Shown: positions 22,025 through 30,440 of the stretch, in pieces
How the letters are laid out: the number at the start of each line of letters is the position of its first letter
How positions within the stretch are numbered: the stretch's first letter is position 1
Source: a virus
Reading direction: 5' to 3' (one strand)
Virus record (IMG/VR): IMGVR_UViG_3300005736_000002
Coordinates: 1 to 64,000 of that record
DNA length: 64,000 nucleotides
The notes under the pieces: generated by a model
What the model saw: the letters and a program-made list of their open reading frames with translations, nothing else
What the model was told of the DNA's origin: nothing
Databases searched by the model: none
Translations under genes and position numbers: made by a program

Positions 22025-22234
22025 TTATGCTTGCTCCAGGAGTTTCTGTTGTTCCTGGTATTCTGCTTCCATTTTGAGGCGACGTAGTTTGCGGTTGGCC
22101 TGTTCTTCTTCTTTGAAGTCTACGGCTGCTTCGTTGGCTACTTCTCCTACGGATTTGAATGCTTTGGCGAACTCTTCGATACCTTGGAAGATAACGATGA
22201 ATGCTTGCCATAATGCTGTAAGTGCTTGTCTCAT
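22025..22234 (-). CDS. First early gene: small helical protein
   Basis: 69 residues. The first 25 residues are hydrophobic-aromatic (ALTALWQAFIVIFQGIEEFA), possibly an amphipathic or membrane-associated helix, followed by a charged coiled coil (EEEQANRKLRRLKMEAEYQE). It is the first leftward gene after the large control region, so it is probably expressed first on infection. ATG 22234 has AGAGGT upstream. Unknown function; in N4-type phages such genes often encode host-takeover proteins. Confidence 0.62.
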   Translation of the reverse strand: MRQALTALWQAFIVIFQGIEEFAKAFKSVGEVANEAAVDFKEEEQANRKLRRLKMEAEYQEQQKLLEQA

Positions 22235-22744
22235 GATGTATACCTCTGAGGTTAATGGTTGATCTGTGCACGGATGCCAGTCGTCACTGGGCTTTGTGAT
22301 AAGTCACCTCGTCAGGTGGGAAGCTGCTGTGCGAGCTATGCTAATTGAAAGGGTTTCACTCCCTCACTTCCGTTGCCTGCGCGAATGCGCTATGGGGTAG
22401 GGTGGCTGAGGTGGTCTGGAGTAAAGACCGGGGGGGTAGTTTGGAATTTTGGAGTTCAAGACTCCAGTAATGAACTCGTACCTAATTATTAAAAATGCTC
22501 AGACCCTTCAAATAATATTTTGTAAGTCTAATCTGGGATTTTTGGGGATTTGTAAGTCTAACTTCCAGTAAGTAACTGCCTGTTACTATTTGTAAGTCCT
22601 TTACTATCTTGTCCGATACTCTCTCTGTTTCTCTGTTTCTCTGTTTAGGGTTTTCACCAAGGACGAAGCGCAGTATGTGACTGAAGCGAGGAACGAGCTG
22701 AGGGAGCTAATACGGGAGCGTAGGACGCTAGTGGGTATAGTAGA
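22235..22744. promoter_or_regulatory. Main early control region / likely junction of virion genome ends
   Basis: No gene fits. Elements seen: two hairpins with the same CGTC loop but different 5-bp stems (22277-22290 CCAGT/ACTGG; 22305-22318 CACCT/AGGTG); the third GCGCGAATGCGC (22379-22390); hairpins TGGAGT-TCAAG-ACTCCA (about 22450-22466) and AGTAAC-TGCCT-GTTACT (22571-22587); three TTTGTAAGTC direct repeats (about 22519, 22550 and 22589); a CTCTGTTT triplet repeat (22623-22646). It separates early leftward genes from the rightward terminase module, the place where N4 genome ends lie. Confidence 0.5.
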
Positions 22745-22770
22745 TAAAAAGAACCCCTCACAAGGAGGGG
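22745..22770 (-). terminator. Rho-independent terminator (leftward)
   Basis: Minus-strand CCCCTC/GAGGGG stem (22754-22770) with 5-base loop, followed by TTCTTTTTATC. Shields the early control region from leftward transcription. Confidence 0.85.
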
Positions 22771-22807
22771 CTTAAAGCATTTGTATGACCAACTCAAATC
22801 AAAACTT

Positions 22808-22822
22808 TTATCCAGAGGATAA
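22808..22822. other. 6-bp hairpin with AGA loop
   Basis: TTATCC-AGA-GGATAA has the stem length and 3-base purine-centred loop of N4 virion RNA polymerase promoters. It lies between two terminators. Hairpins this size arise by chance about 16 times in 64 kb, so only its location is suggestive. Confidence 0.3.
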
Positions 22823-22876
22823 GTAAGAAGCCCCCTAATAATAATATTATTTAAAATTTTGTAAATGGTTTTAAAT

Positions 22877-22900
22877 AAAAAAGCCCTCAATTAAGAGGGC
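22877..22900 (-). terminator. Rho-independent terminator after the Tad2-like gene
   Basis: Minus-strand GCCCTC/GAGGGC with 6-base loop followed by TTTTTTATTT. About 70 bases past the Tad2-like gene stop. Confidence 0.85.
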
Positions 22901-22970
22901 TAAAAACAGAGAATGTCAAAAATGTCCTGACCAGATAATATTATTTATTTAATATTATTGGTTCAAGTTT

Positions 22971-23459
22971 TTATTTAACTAATATCCAGTCGCTTTCAAA
23001 TAAATCTGATTGGGAAGCTACCCAAGGAACGATCTCACCGTTTACTGTTTTCATATCGATATGAGGACGGTAGTTAATCTCTGTATCTTCTGGGTAGATG
23101 CCCAGTAGAGGAGGCCGGTTTACCTTGAAGGTTGAACCAGGGACTATGAATAGGAACATATCTTTACCGTTCCAGCCCTTGCGGGAGATCTTTGCTCCAG
23201 CCTTCATGAACTCTAGGGCTTCACCGAAGTTCATGTTCTCTGATGAACGGTAGTGTTCAAAAAATTCTTCGGTAGGCATCCAACTTATATAGCCGGAATA
23301 TTCGATGGTTGTACCGTTGGTTTTGGAGAGGTGTTCTACCAGGAATCCTGAATCATTTGGGTCTTCGTCCGTAGGGACTTTCCATCCACGGTGGAGACAA
23401 TATTCGCCTCGTGACATTGGTTCAGCGTTAATAAGTTTGGTACCAACAAATAAACCCAT
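22971..23459 (-). CDS. tad2: Tad2-like (DUF2829) anti-Thoeris protein with an N-terminal partner domain
   Basis: 162 residues. Residues 77-162 are a clear DUF2829 domain: MNFGEALEFMKAGAKISRKG, then MFLFIVPGS, NRPPLLGIYPE, INYRPHIDMKT, IVPWVASQSDL and a final DWILVK. DUF2829 is the Thoeris anti-defence protein Tad2, which sequesters the cyclic ADP-ribose-type signal made by Thoeris and so blocks the defence. Residues 1-75 (FVGTKLINAEPMSRGEYCLHRGW, shortened) are a second small domain common in phage proteins and sometimes fused or adjacent to DUF2829. The gene stands alone on the minus strand next to the early control region, with its own terminator. Confidence 0.9.
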   Translation of the reverse strand: MGLFVGTKLINAEPMSRGEYCLHRGWKVPTDEDPNDSGFLVEHLSKTNGTTIEYSGYISWMPTEEFFEHYRSSENMNFGEALEFMKAGAKISRKGWNGKDMFLFIVPGSTFKVNRPPLLGIYPEDTEINYRPHIDMKTVNGEIVPWVASQSDLFESDWILVK

Positions 23460-23484
23460 TTAAATAATCTTCCTGTTAAATTAT

Positions 23485-23512
23485 TTGAAAAACTATATTC
23501 GGGCGATACACT
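23485..23512 (+). promoter_or_regulatory. Candidate sigma70-type late promoter
   Basis: TTGAAA (23485-23490), 16-base spacer, TACACT (23507-23512), 39 bases before the first rightward gene. N4 late genes are read by host sigma70 RNA polymerase with phage SSB, usually from weak promoters. Location fits; the match is modest. Confidence 0.4.
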
Positions 23513-23550
23513 ACACGAAAATATTATTATGTGAAGAAAAAATATTATTT

Positions 23551-24246
23551 ATGAGTGAACTACTTTCTACGGAACAATTTAAACAGGCGCTTCCTCCGCA
23601 GGTTAAGAAATTAGTAAGTCAGGAAGTTATCGATAATTTAAATAATATGGTTATCGACCCTGAGTTTAGAGAAGCTTACCGGGATAACTTATTGGGTTAT
23701 ACCAATGTAATGGCTCAAGGTAAGTTTAAGATTCAGAGCTATATCGATGCGGTGAGGTACGTTAGCTTCAAGCTAATGGGTGATAATAATATTACCGCGC
23801 ACAGTAAAACCTTTCCGGATAAGCATAAGAATTGGGCGATTCAACAGGTAGCTTCCAAAGATATCGCGTCTTATGTAACGGCTTACAACAAATCTAAGCT
23901 GGTTAACCTTATTTATGAGCAGACGATCGTGCCGGCTCATGTGCTTAACCAGGATCTCTTTCAGAAAGCTTTGAACGTACAGGCGGAGTTAATGATTAGC
24001 GCCTCTTCAGAAAAGGTACGGGCCGAAGCTGCTAACTCCCTGCTGAGTCACCTCAAGATGCCTGAGACTAAGAAGGTTGAATTGGATATAGGGATCAAAG
24101 AAGACAAGTCTGTGGAGGCACTTAGACAGTCCACGATGGAATTGGTGGCTCAACAAAGGGAAATGATCCGGGCAGGGGTATTGGATGCTCAGGCAGCAGC
24201 CCATTCAAAACTGGTTATCGATGGTGAAGCGGAGGAAGTGGTATGA
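23551..24246 (+). CDS. Probable small terminase subunit (N4 gp69-like position)
   Basis: 231 residues from ATG 23551; an in-frame longer version begins upstream but lacks a ribosome binding site. The protein is helical (QEVIDNLNNMVIDPEFREAY; an IQSYIDAVRYVSFKLMG segment) with charged C-terminal helices. It lies two small genes before the large terminase, the place of gp69 in N4. Small terminase subunits recognise the packaging site and feed it to the large subunit. Assignment rests mainly on position and helical make-up. It overlaps the next gene by 4 bases. Confidence 0.6.
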   Translation: MSELLSTEQFKQALPPQVKKLVSQEVIDNLNNMVIDPEFREAYRDNLLGYTNVMAQGKFKIQSYIDAVRYVSFKLMGDNNITAHSKTFPDKHKNWAIQQVASKDIASYVTAYNKSKLVNLIYEQTIVPAHVLNQDLFQKALNVQAELMISASSEKVRAEAANSLLSHLKMPETKKVELDIGIKEDKSVEALRQSTMELVAQQREMIRAGVLDAQAAAHSKLVIDGEAEEVV

Positions 24247-24470
24247 GTGCAGGTGAAGAACTATACAGACGTGAAAACGCTCTGATGGAAGTACAGGCAA
24301 TCAGAACGCAGGAACTGAGTCCACGTAATATCCGGTTTGCCAATTATCCTGATGGTTCTCTGCGCCTGCAGGGTGCCTTCTTCTGGAATGAAGGTTTTCG
24401 GTCAGGCTACGAATGGCGGGATATTGATGTGGTTCAGGTGGATGAAAATGGACAGGAGATCCCTGAATGA
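24243..24470 (+). CDS. Small hypothetical protein in terminase operon
   Basis: 75 residues, aromatic and acidic (NYPDGSLRLQGAFFWNEGFR). No family recognised. Overlaps its neighbours by 4 bases at both ends (ATGA), so it belongs to the packaging operon. Confidence 0.6.
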   Translation: MSAGEELYRRENALMEVQAIRTQELSPRNIRFANYPDGSLRLQGAFFWNEGFRSGYEWRDIDVVQVDENGQEIPE

Positions 24471-24610
24471 TTCCCGGTTATCTCTGGCTCTTGATTACTT
24501 ACTCTTTGATTGTGTTCTCAGCCTACCAGACGCTCCTCCTGATCGACTTTATTAAGTACCAGATACGAGAGGACGATGATGACGGAGAGTTCGGGGAGGA
24601 CATCCCCTGA
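24467..24610 (+). CDS. Tiny single-pass membrane protein
   Basis: 47 residues. Residues 2-28 (IPGYLWLLITYSLIVFSAYQ and on to LLLIDFI) form one membrane helix; the C-terminus is highly acidic (EDDDDGEFGEDIP). Start overlaps the 75-residue gene stop as ATGA and its stop TGA overlaps the terminase start, so it is coupled on both sides. Function unknown. Confidence 0.6.
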   Translation: MIPGYLWLLITYSLIVFSAYQTLLLIDFIKYQIREDDDDGEFGEDIP

Positions 24611-26229
24611 TGGATATGTCTACGCACGACATCATTGAAGAAGCTCTGGGTGGTCAAAAGAAGGTTGAGGATTACCTCAATTCAACCGACTACAAATCAG
24701 ACCCTTATTATGTTCCGAGTGACTTTGCTCTGGAATTCGTCACGTTTATTAAACTTGTTAACGGAGAAGACGGTGAAGAGAACCTTACCCCTCTTGTGCA
24801 TTACCACATGCTTGACACTATCACCTTTGGTGGTACCCGCATTGCTAACCTATGCCACCGTGGTATTGCAAAAACCACCCTCATGGGTGAGTACCTCTTC
24901 CTCTACTTAGGGGTTTATGGGCAGATCCCAGGCTTCGGTAAAATAGACCTGGCTCTGTATGTATCGGACTCCATTGAGAACGGTGTGAAGAACATGAGGA
25001 AGAACCTGGAGTTCCGTTGGGAGAACTCTGACTTCCTCAAAGAGTACATCCCTGTCGTCAAATTGACGGATATTCGTTGGGAGTTCCGGAACAGAGATGG
25101 GGATATCTTCATTGTTAAGGGGTACGGTGCCAAGACCGGTGTCCGTGGTGCGAAGGAGATGGGTAAACGTCCTCAGTTGGCGGTACTCGATGACCTGATC
25201 TCGGATGAGGATGCACGATCTGCGACTGTTATTTCTGCGGTAGAGGACACGATCTATAAAGCGGTCAACTACGCCTTACACCCGAAGAAAAACATCATCA
25301 TCTGGTCAGGTACACCCTTTAATGCGAAAGATCCCCTGTATAAGGCCGTAGAATCCGGTGCCTGGGCCGTAAACGTGTTCCCAGTATGTGAACAATTCCC
25401 GTGCGCTAAAGAGGATTTCAAAGGTTCCTGGCCCGACCGATTCAACTATGAGTACGTGAAAGAGCAATATGAGATTGCTGTTAAGACCGGTAAGGTGGAT
25501 ACCTTCAACCAGGAGCTGATGCTCCGGATCATGTCTGATGAAGACCGTTTGATCCAGAACTCAGACATTCAGTGGTACTCTCGTAAGGCGGTACTGGAGA
25601 ACAGGCAACTGTTCAACTTCTACATCACCACCGATTTTGCGACTTCTGAAAAGACCTCTTCCGATTTCTCGGTGATCTCAGTCTGGGCCTACAACAATAA
25701 TGGGGACTGGTTCTGGGTTGATGGGGTAGTGAAACGGCAGTTGATGGATAAAAACGTGAATGACCTGTTCCGACTGGCTCAGATCTATAAGCCTCAGTCA
25801 GTAGGGATTGAGGTGACTGGGCAGCAAGGCGGATTCGTTCAGTGGATTCAGAACGAGATGCTCACTCGTAACATTTACTTCCCGCTGGCCTCAGAAGGTA
25901 ACAACAACAACCCAGGTATTCGTCCAAACACGAACAAAATGGTGCGTTTTAATACCATGGTTCCGATGTTTAAATCCCATAAAATGTTCTTCCCTGTGGA
26001 ATTAAAAACCGATCCTAGAATACTGGAGGCGATGGACGAATTAACCCTCGCATCCCCAGGTGGTTTTAAATCAAAACACGACGATTTTATCGACACAATT
26101 TCTATGCTTTCTAGTTTACATGTATGGAAACCTTCCCAGCAGAGTGATTTTAATTCTAATGCGGAAAAAGATTATTGGGAGCTAGAAATGGAGGAGGAAG
26201 ATAATAGAATGGTTTCCTATATTGTTTAA
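24610..26229 (+). CDS. terL: Terminase large subunit (N4 gp68-like)
   Basis: 539 residues. The ATPase half has a Walker-A-like RGIAKTT (84-90) and Walker B LAVLDDL (D194, D195), followed by a coupling-motif-like IIWSGTP. The RNase H-like nuclease half shows D342 (TTDFATS), E401 (VGIEVTG) and HDDFID (D491-D495). It drives DNA into the procapsid and cuts it to length at the headful or terminal repeat. The last 60 codons turn AT-rich. A 53-base gap then precedes the next gene. Confidence 0.93.
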   Translation: MDMSTHDIIEEALGGQKKVEDYLNSTDYKSDPYYVPSDFALEFVTFIKLVNGEDGEENLTPLVHYHMLDTITFGGTRIANLCHRGIAKTTLMGEYLFLYLGVYGQIPGFGKIDLALYVSDSIENGVKNMRKNLEFRWENSDFLKEYIPVVKLTDIRWEFRNRDGDIFIVKGYGAKTGVRGAKEMGKRPQLAVLDDLISDEDARSATVISAVEDTIYKAVNYALHPKKNIIIWSGTPFNAKDPLYKAVESGAWAVNVFPVCEQFPCAKEDFKGSWPDRFNYEYVKEQYEIAVKTGKVDTFNQELMLRIMSDEDRLIQNSDIQWYSRKAVLENRQLFNFYITTDFATSEKTSSDFSVISVWAYNNNGDWFWVDGVVKRQLMDKNVNDLFRLAQIYKPQSVGIEVTGQQGGFVQWIQNEMLTRNIYFPLASEGNNNNPGIRPNTNKMVRFNTMVPMFKSHKMFFPVELKTDPRILEAMDELTLASPGGFKSKHDDFIDTISMLSSLHVWKPSQQSDFNSNAEKDYWELEMEEEDNRMVSYIV

Positions 26230-26282
26230 ATAAATATAGGTATCATTAGCGCGAATTAATAATAACTTCACTGGAGTTTTTA

Positions 26283-26993
26283 ATGTTTCTCTCTGAATTA
26301 TTTGAGCAACTTACTTACGGTGAGTTATCTCAAACAGCCATCGGTGGATTAAATGCAGTCGGCATTGGTTCCGAGCATTATAAACAAGTCGTGGCTCACG
26401 TTAATCTCGCGCTTACCGACCTACACAAGCGATTCCCTCTGCGTTTCGAAGAAGTGCTGGTTCAGCAATATGACTGGATTCAGGAATATCACCTTAAAGC
26501 TCAGTACGCGGAAACTAATACTGATTCAACAGAAGAAGTTAAATATTTAATTGATTCTGTTTATGAACCTTTTAAAAATAATGTTTTAAAGATTGAGCAA
26601 GTATTTTCTGAAATAGGTGAAGAAAGACCTATTAATGATACTTCAAAACAATGGTCTGTTTTTACTCCAAAACCCAAAACTGTTTTGATTCCTTATAATG
26701 ATGAACACAATACTTTCTCAGTTATTTATAGAGCCAATCATCCAAAAATAATTGTTGATGATGACTTTGATCCAGAAAATGTTGAACTGGATATTGTGGA
26801 TGCGTTAATCGCACCGATTTGTATTTATGTGGCTGGAAGAATCGTTGGCAATATGGGATCTACCGATAACCTTAACGCATCGAGTCACTACCAGAGCCGT
26901 TATGAACTGGCTCTATTGGAGGTCGAGAAACACGACCTGATCCCTAAAGACACTCTGTATAACGATCGTTTGGAGAAAAACGGATGGGTGTAA
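26283..26993 (+). CDS. Virion protein, N4 gp67-like
   Basis: 236 residues. Helical N-terminus (MFLSELFEQLTYGELSQTAI) and mixed body; LIAPICIYVAGRIVGNMG and SHYQSRYELALLEVEKHDL match the style of phage structural proteins of the portal-to-tail connector type. It lies between terminase and the appendage gene, the place of N4 gp67, a head-completion protein. GGAG precedes ATG 26283. The central third (26520-26780) is AT-rich with many TTA/AAT codons, unlike its ends. It overlaps the next gene by 10 bases. Confidence 0.65.
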   Translation: MFLSELFEQLTYGELSQTAIGGLNAVGIGSEHYKQVVAHVNLALTDLHKRFPLRFEEVLVQQYDWIQEYHLKAQYAETNTDSTEEVKYLIDSVYEPFKNNVLKIEQVFSEIGEERPINDTSKQWSVFTPKPKTVLIPYNDEHNTFSVIYRANHPKIIVDDDFDPENVELDIVDALIAPICIYVAGRIVGNMGSTDNLNASSHYQSRYELALLEVEKHDLIPKDTLYNDRLEKNGWV

Positions 26994-28936
26994 TTAATAG
27001 CCAACGGGCCACAACAGGCCTAATTCATAAGTATCTGGGTTCGTCCTACGATACGGTTAAGTTGGTTGCCGACAGTATTGAAGATGTGAACGCTCTGGCG
27101 GATGTGCTAGGCGATAACGTCGATTTTGCTCTATTGGCGGATGTACTTACCAACCTGGGTGATTCGGTAGCAGATCTGGCAGCTCTGGCTGTGGCGGATC
27201 TTGAGAATATCGCGTCTGACCTGGAGAAAGGTAACTACCTCGGTAACCGTAAGATTGATATTGATCTGTCACTGAATAACCAATCAACAGATACAGAAGT
27301 GACCTATCAGGGTCTGACGATCGTCACCACAGACGGTGTGAGCGTCCCTGTGAACTTCACGGTACTGGATGGTAACGGTGATCCGATCATCAATGAGCTG
27401 GCTTCTTATGCAGCCATCTTCAGTGAGTTAAAGGACGGTATTACCGCCTACAACGCCTCTGAACCGGATTCTCAGTTGCACATCCTAGATACTGAGATCG
27501 ACATCATTAACAGTACGCTCCCTGACAAGCCGACCATGATCCGTATCCGAGATACAGACGGTTCTGCTTCTAAGATTGAGCGTGTGATTATGCACTCCTA
27601 CAATGGTCAGCCGATCTACACTGACCCAGAGTACTATTGGGCGAAAACCACATCTGCCCTGCAGACGCTGGCTAACCGTGTGGGTGATATTATCTCTCTG
27701 GGTAATGATATCGATTCGATCATTCAGTTGGCGACTCAGAAGGATGAGATCAACTACCTGTACTCGAAACGTACCGAGTTACTGGGTGTATCCAATTCCA
27801 TCTACAGTGAGTTGAACAACCTCCTGGCAGTACACAGCAGCTTATCCTCTATCAATAACGTCAATACAAACATGGCTGATATTCAGTCTGTAGAGGCGGC
27901 TCTGGCGGATATTGATGTTGTTGTAACAAACCTACTGGATATTCAGAATGCGTACCAGAACGCTCAGGATGCGATCAACGCAGCCTCTGCGTCTGCGAAC
28001 TCCGCAACCGATTCTCAGACTTACGCTACCAGCTCCATGGGGTACCGTGACACTGCTCAGACGTTGAAAGATGCGACACAGACTCTGAAAAACGAGACTG
28101 AGGCCATCCGTACTGCGATCCAGAACATCACGGTTCTACAGACCATTACCGGTGCGGCAGGTACCTCTGCTTCCGTGGTCTATGACGGTAACAACAATGA
28201 GTTCACCTTCATCGTACCTCAAGGGGACAAAGGCGATAAGGGTGATTCCTTTACGGTAAACGCGGTAGGCCAAACGGCTGAACGTGCTTTGTACGATGCC
28301 CAGATTGAAGGTTTCTCCTTCCTGGATACAACAACAGCCCAGATCTACTTCAAGGTATCAGCCACCTCTGGTGACTGGTCTACAGGTGCACCGTTTGGTA
28401 AAGGTGACCAGGGTGATCCTGGAGCTACTGGTAACGGTATTGCGTCGGTCACTTGGACTTCTACTACCGGGGTTTCTGCGGCACCTAATGAACCAGGTGA
28501 GACTGATACTTACACCGTCACCTATGACAACGCAGGTACAGCAACCTTCACGGTGTACAACGGTACTGACTTCAGTCCGACGGATCTGATTGATGACACT
28601 CAGGCTCTGGCGGATAAAACCTGGAGTTCAAACAAGATCACTACTGAACTAGGGACTAAGAAAAATGCCCCTGGTTATGTTGTATCTGCTGGTTCACGAA
28701 CGCTACAGCCTGGGGAATCCTGTTATTTCTCGTCAACAGGTACAGCAACCCTACCTCTAACACCTACTGACAATACTGAGGTGGAGATCTCAGGTGGCAA
28801 CTTCGCCACACTGATTGTGGCACGTAACGGTGAGCTATTGATGGGCCTGTCGGAAGATATGACCCTGAACGTGACGTACCCGCACATCAAACTGCGCTTT
28901 GTTAACTCCGGTATTGGTTGGAGGCTCGTAGCATGA
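26984..28936 (+). CDS. Tail appendage / fibre protein with collagen-like repeats
   Basis: 650 residues. The N-terminus (about 1-250) is beta-rich with repeated Asp/Ala/Leu helices (DVLGDNVDFALLADVLTNLG). A helical coiled-coil part (290-400, NAAQDAINAASASANSATD-like) is followed by collagen-like GDKGDKGDS and GKGDQGDPGATG stretches and a C-terminal beta domain. This is the build of trimeric fibres that attach to the tail and bind the host surface; N4 gp66 occupies this place. It overlaps its neighbours at both ends (10 and 4 bases). Confidence 0.8.
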   Translation: MGVINSQRATTGLIHKYLGSSYDTVKLVADSIEDVNALADVLGDNVDFALLADVLTNLGDSVADLAALAVADLENIASDLEKGNYLGNRKIDIDLSLNNQSTDTEVTYQGLTIVTTDGVSVPVNFTVLDGNGDPIINELASYAAIFSELKDGITAYNASEPDSQLHILDTEIDIINSTLPDKPTMIRIRDTDGSASKIERVIMHSYNGQPIYTDPEYYWAKTTSALQTLANRVGDIISLGNDIDSIIQLATQKDEINYLYSKRTELLGVSNSIYSELNNLLAVHSSLSSINNVNTNMADIQSVEAALADIDVVVTNLLDIQNAYQNAQDAINAASASANSATDSQTYATSSMGYRDTAQTLKDATQTLKNETEAIRTAIQNITVLQTITGAAGTSASVVYDGNNNEFTFIVPQGDKGDKGDSFTVNAVGQTAERALYDAQIEGFSFLDTTTAQIYFKVSATSGDWSTGAPFGKGDQGDPGATGNGIASVTWTSTTGVSAAPNEPGETDTYTVTYDNAGTATFTVYNGTDFSPTDLIDDTQALADKTWSSNKITTELGTKKNAPGYVVSAGSRTLQPGESCYFSSTGTATLPLTPTDNTEVEISGGNFATLIVARNGELLMGLSEDMTLNVTYPHIKLRFVNSGIGWRLVA

Positions 28937-29991
28937 GTTTACTTACAGACTTTTTTGAAATTAAAGACAAATCAGATGCTGAGATCTTTGCCCAGGTTTT
29001 GACTCAGGACGGTGCGGGCTCAGGTCTTGATGCCGACTTGCTTGACGGTCAGCAGGGTAGTTACTACTTGGCGGCTTCTGCCTACACCGCAGCAGATGTT
29101 TTGGCAAAATTGTTAACCGTTGATGGCCCTGCTACAGGACTGGATGCTGATCTCCTTGACGGTAACCAGGCGGCTGATTTTGTTGCTGCAACTTCCTACA
29201 CCGCTGCGGACGTTCTGGCGAAACTGCTTACTGTAGATGGTTCAGGTTCAGGGTTAGATGCTGACTTACTGGACGGAAACAACAGTGATTACTTCTTGCC
29301 TGCGGGTTCTTATACAGCAGCGGACGTGTTTGCAAAGGTATTAACCCAAGACGGGGCAGGTTCCGGTCTGGATGCGGATACCTTAGATGGTCAGCAAGCG
29401 AGTTACTTCCTAGCTGCAACAGCGTATACCGCAGCCGATGTGTTGGCGAAACTACTTACGGTGGATGGTGCTGCATCTGGCTTGGATGCGGATTTGTTGG
29501 ACGGGCAGCACGGTAGCTATTATTACCCTGCGTCTAACCCTAATGGCTATACCTCTAATGTAGGTGATGTTACAAGCGTATCCGCTGGTGCAGGCCTAGA
29601 TGGGGGTGGTACTAGCGGGGCTGTGACCCTCACCCATTCTGATACCAGTTCACAAGGTTCTGTGAACAACTCAGGTAACACGGTTATACAAGACATAACC
29701 TTGGACGGTTATGGACACATAACTAATATTAACAGTAAAGCATTGAGCATACCTTCAGCCCAATCCACCCGTTTAGGTGCGGTGGGTACTTATGCGCTAT
29801 TGAGAACCACTGCAACGTCAGGTAGCCACTCTCCCGGTACCACGCGGGCAGGCTCTGGCCTCGATTATGCGAGTGCGAGTGGTGATTATGTAAGTACATC
29901 GCCTTCCGGTACTTGGCGTTGTATGGGGTATTGCGTAGGCGCTATTGGAGGCGCTGACAGACAGGTAACTATTTGGGTGAGGATTTCTTAA
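28933..29991 (+). CDS. Tail fibre with five tandem 38-residue repeats
   Basis: 352 residues from ATG 28933 (GGAGG 9 bases upstream, ATGA overlap with the previous stop). Residues about 13-205 contain five copies of a 38-residue unit with core LDADLLDG and linkers YTAADVLAKLLTVDG. Copies 1 and 4 share the variant VLTQDGAGSG, so the array has been rearranged or converted. The last 140 residues are Gly/Ser-rich, beta-type, with a closing VTIWVRIS tip. It binds host receptors, by analogy with other repeat fibres. Confidence 0.82.
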   Translation: MSLLTDFFEIKDKSDAEIFAQVLTQDGAGSGLDADLLDGQQGSYYLAASAYTAADVLAKLLTVDGPATGLDADLLDGNQAADFVAATSYTAADVLAKLLTVDGSGSGLDADLLDGNNSDYFLPAGSYTAADVFAKVLTQDGAGSGLDADTLDGQQASYFLAATAYTAADVLAKLLTVDGAASGLDADLLDGQHGSYYYPASNPNGYTSNVGDVTSVSAGAGLDGGGTSGAVTLTHSDTSSQGSVNNSGNTVIQDITLDGYGHITNINSKALSIPSAQSTRLGAVGTYALLRTTATSGSHSPGTTRAGSGLDYASASGDYVSTSPSGTWRCMGYCVGAIGGADRQVTIWVRIS

Positions 29992-29993
29992 TT

Positions 29994-30440
29994 ATGCAAA
30001 TACCTACAGTTACAGACTATAAGAACCCTATCTATATGTCCGTAGACCAAGATTTAATCGATCTTGACATTCTGACAGAAGAGTTTGGGTGGATTCCGAC
30101 AACTATCCGTATGAGTGATGACGATACTCAAGGGCATATTGTTCAAATCAAAAACTGGTTACATGCCTACCGAGACACTATCTCAGAATATGTGCCTCCT
30201 GTGGTTGAGGAAGTAGTATTCACTGAGATCACTAAGCTGCAATGCAAAAAGCAGGCTGTTACTGAGAACTTATGGGATACCTTAAAATCCGCGCTCTCCG
30301 CTGATGATGAAATCAGAGAAGATTGGGACTTAGCGACCAGCCTGGTAATAACTGAACCAAGTGTTCAGGCGATGGGGGTGGTCATGGGTAAGACTCCAGA
30401 GGAATTGCAGACCTTTTTTAATGCGGCAGGGTTGTTGTAG
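29994..30440 (+). CDS. Tail fibre assembly / accessory protein
   Basis: 148 residues from ATG 29994; an upstream TTG start is less likely. The N-terminus (NPIYMSVDQDLIDLDILTEEF) and the middle HIVQIKNWLHAYRDTIS resemble fibre-associated small phage proteins. The C-terminal half is helical. It lies directly after the repeat fibre and overlaps the endolysin start by one to three bases, so a chaperone or fibre tip role is likely but unproven. Confidence 0.55.
   Translation: MQIPTVTDYKNPIYMSVDQDLIDLDILTEEFGWIPTTIRMSDDDTQGHIVQIKNWLHAYRDTISEYVPPVVEEVVFTEITKLQCKKQAVTENLWDTLKSALSADDEIREDWDLATSLVITEPSVQAMGVVMGKTPEELQTFFNAAGLL

Noticed and set aside
22623-22646. CTCTGTTT short tandem repeat as a CRISPR-like array
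   Set aside because: Only three units with no spacers; no cas genes in the window.
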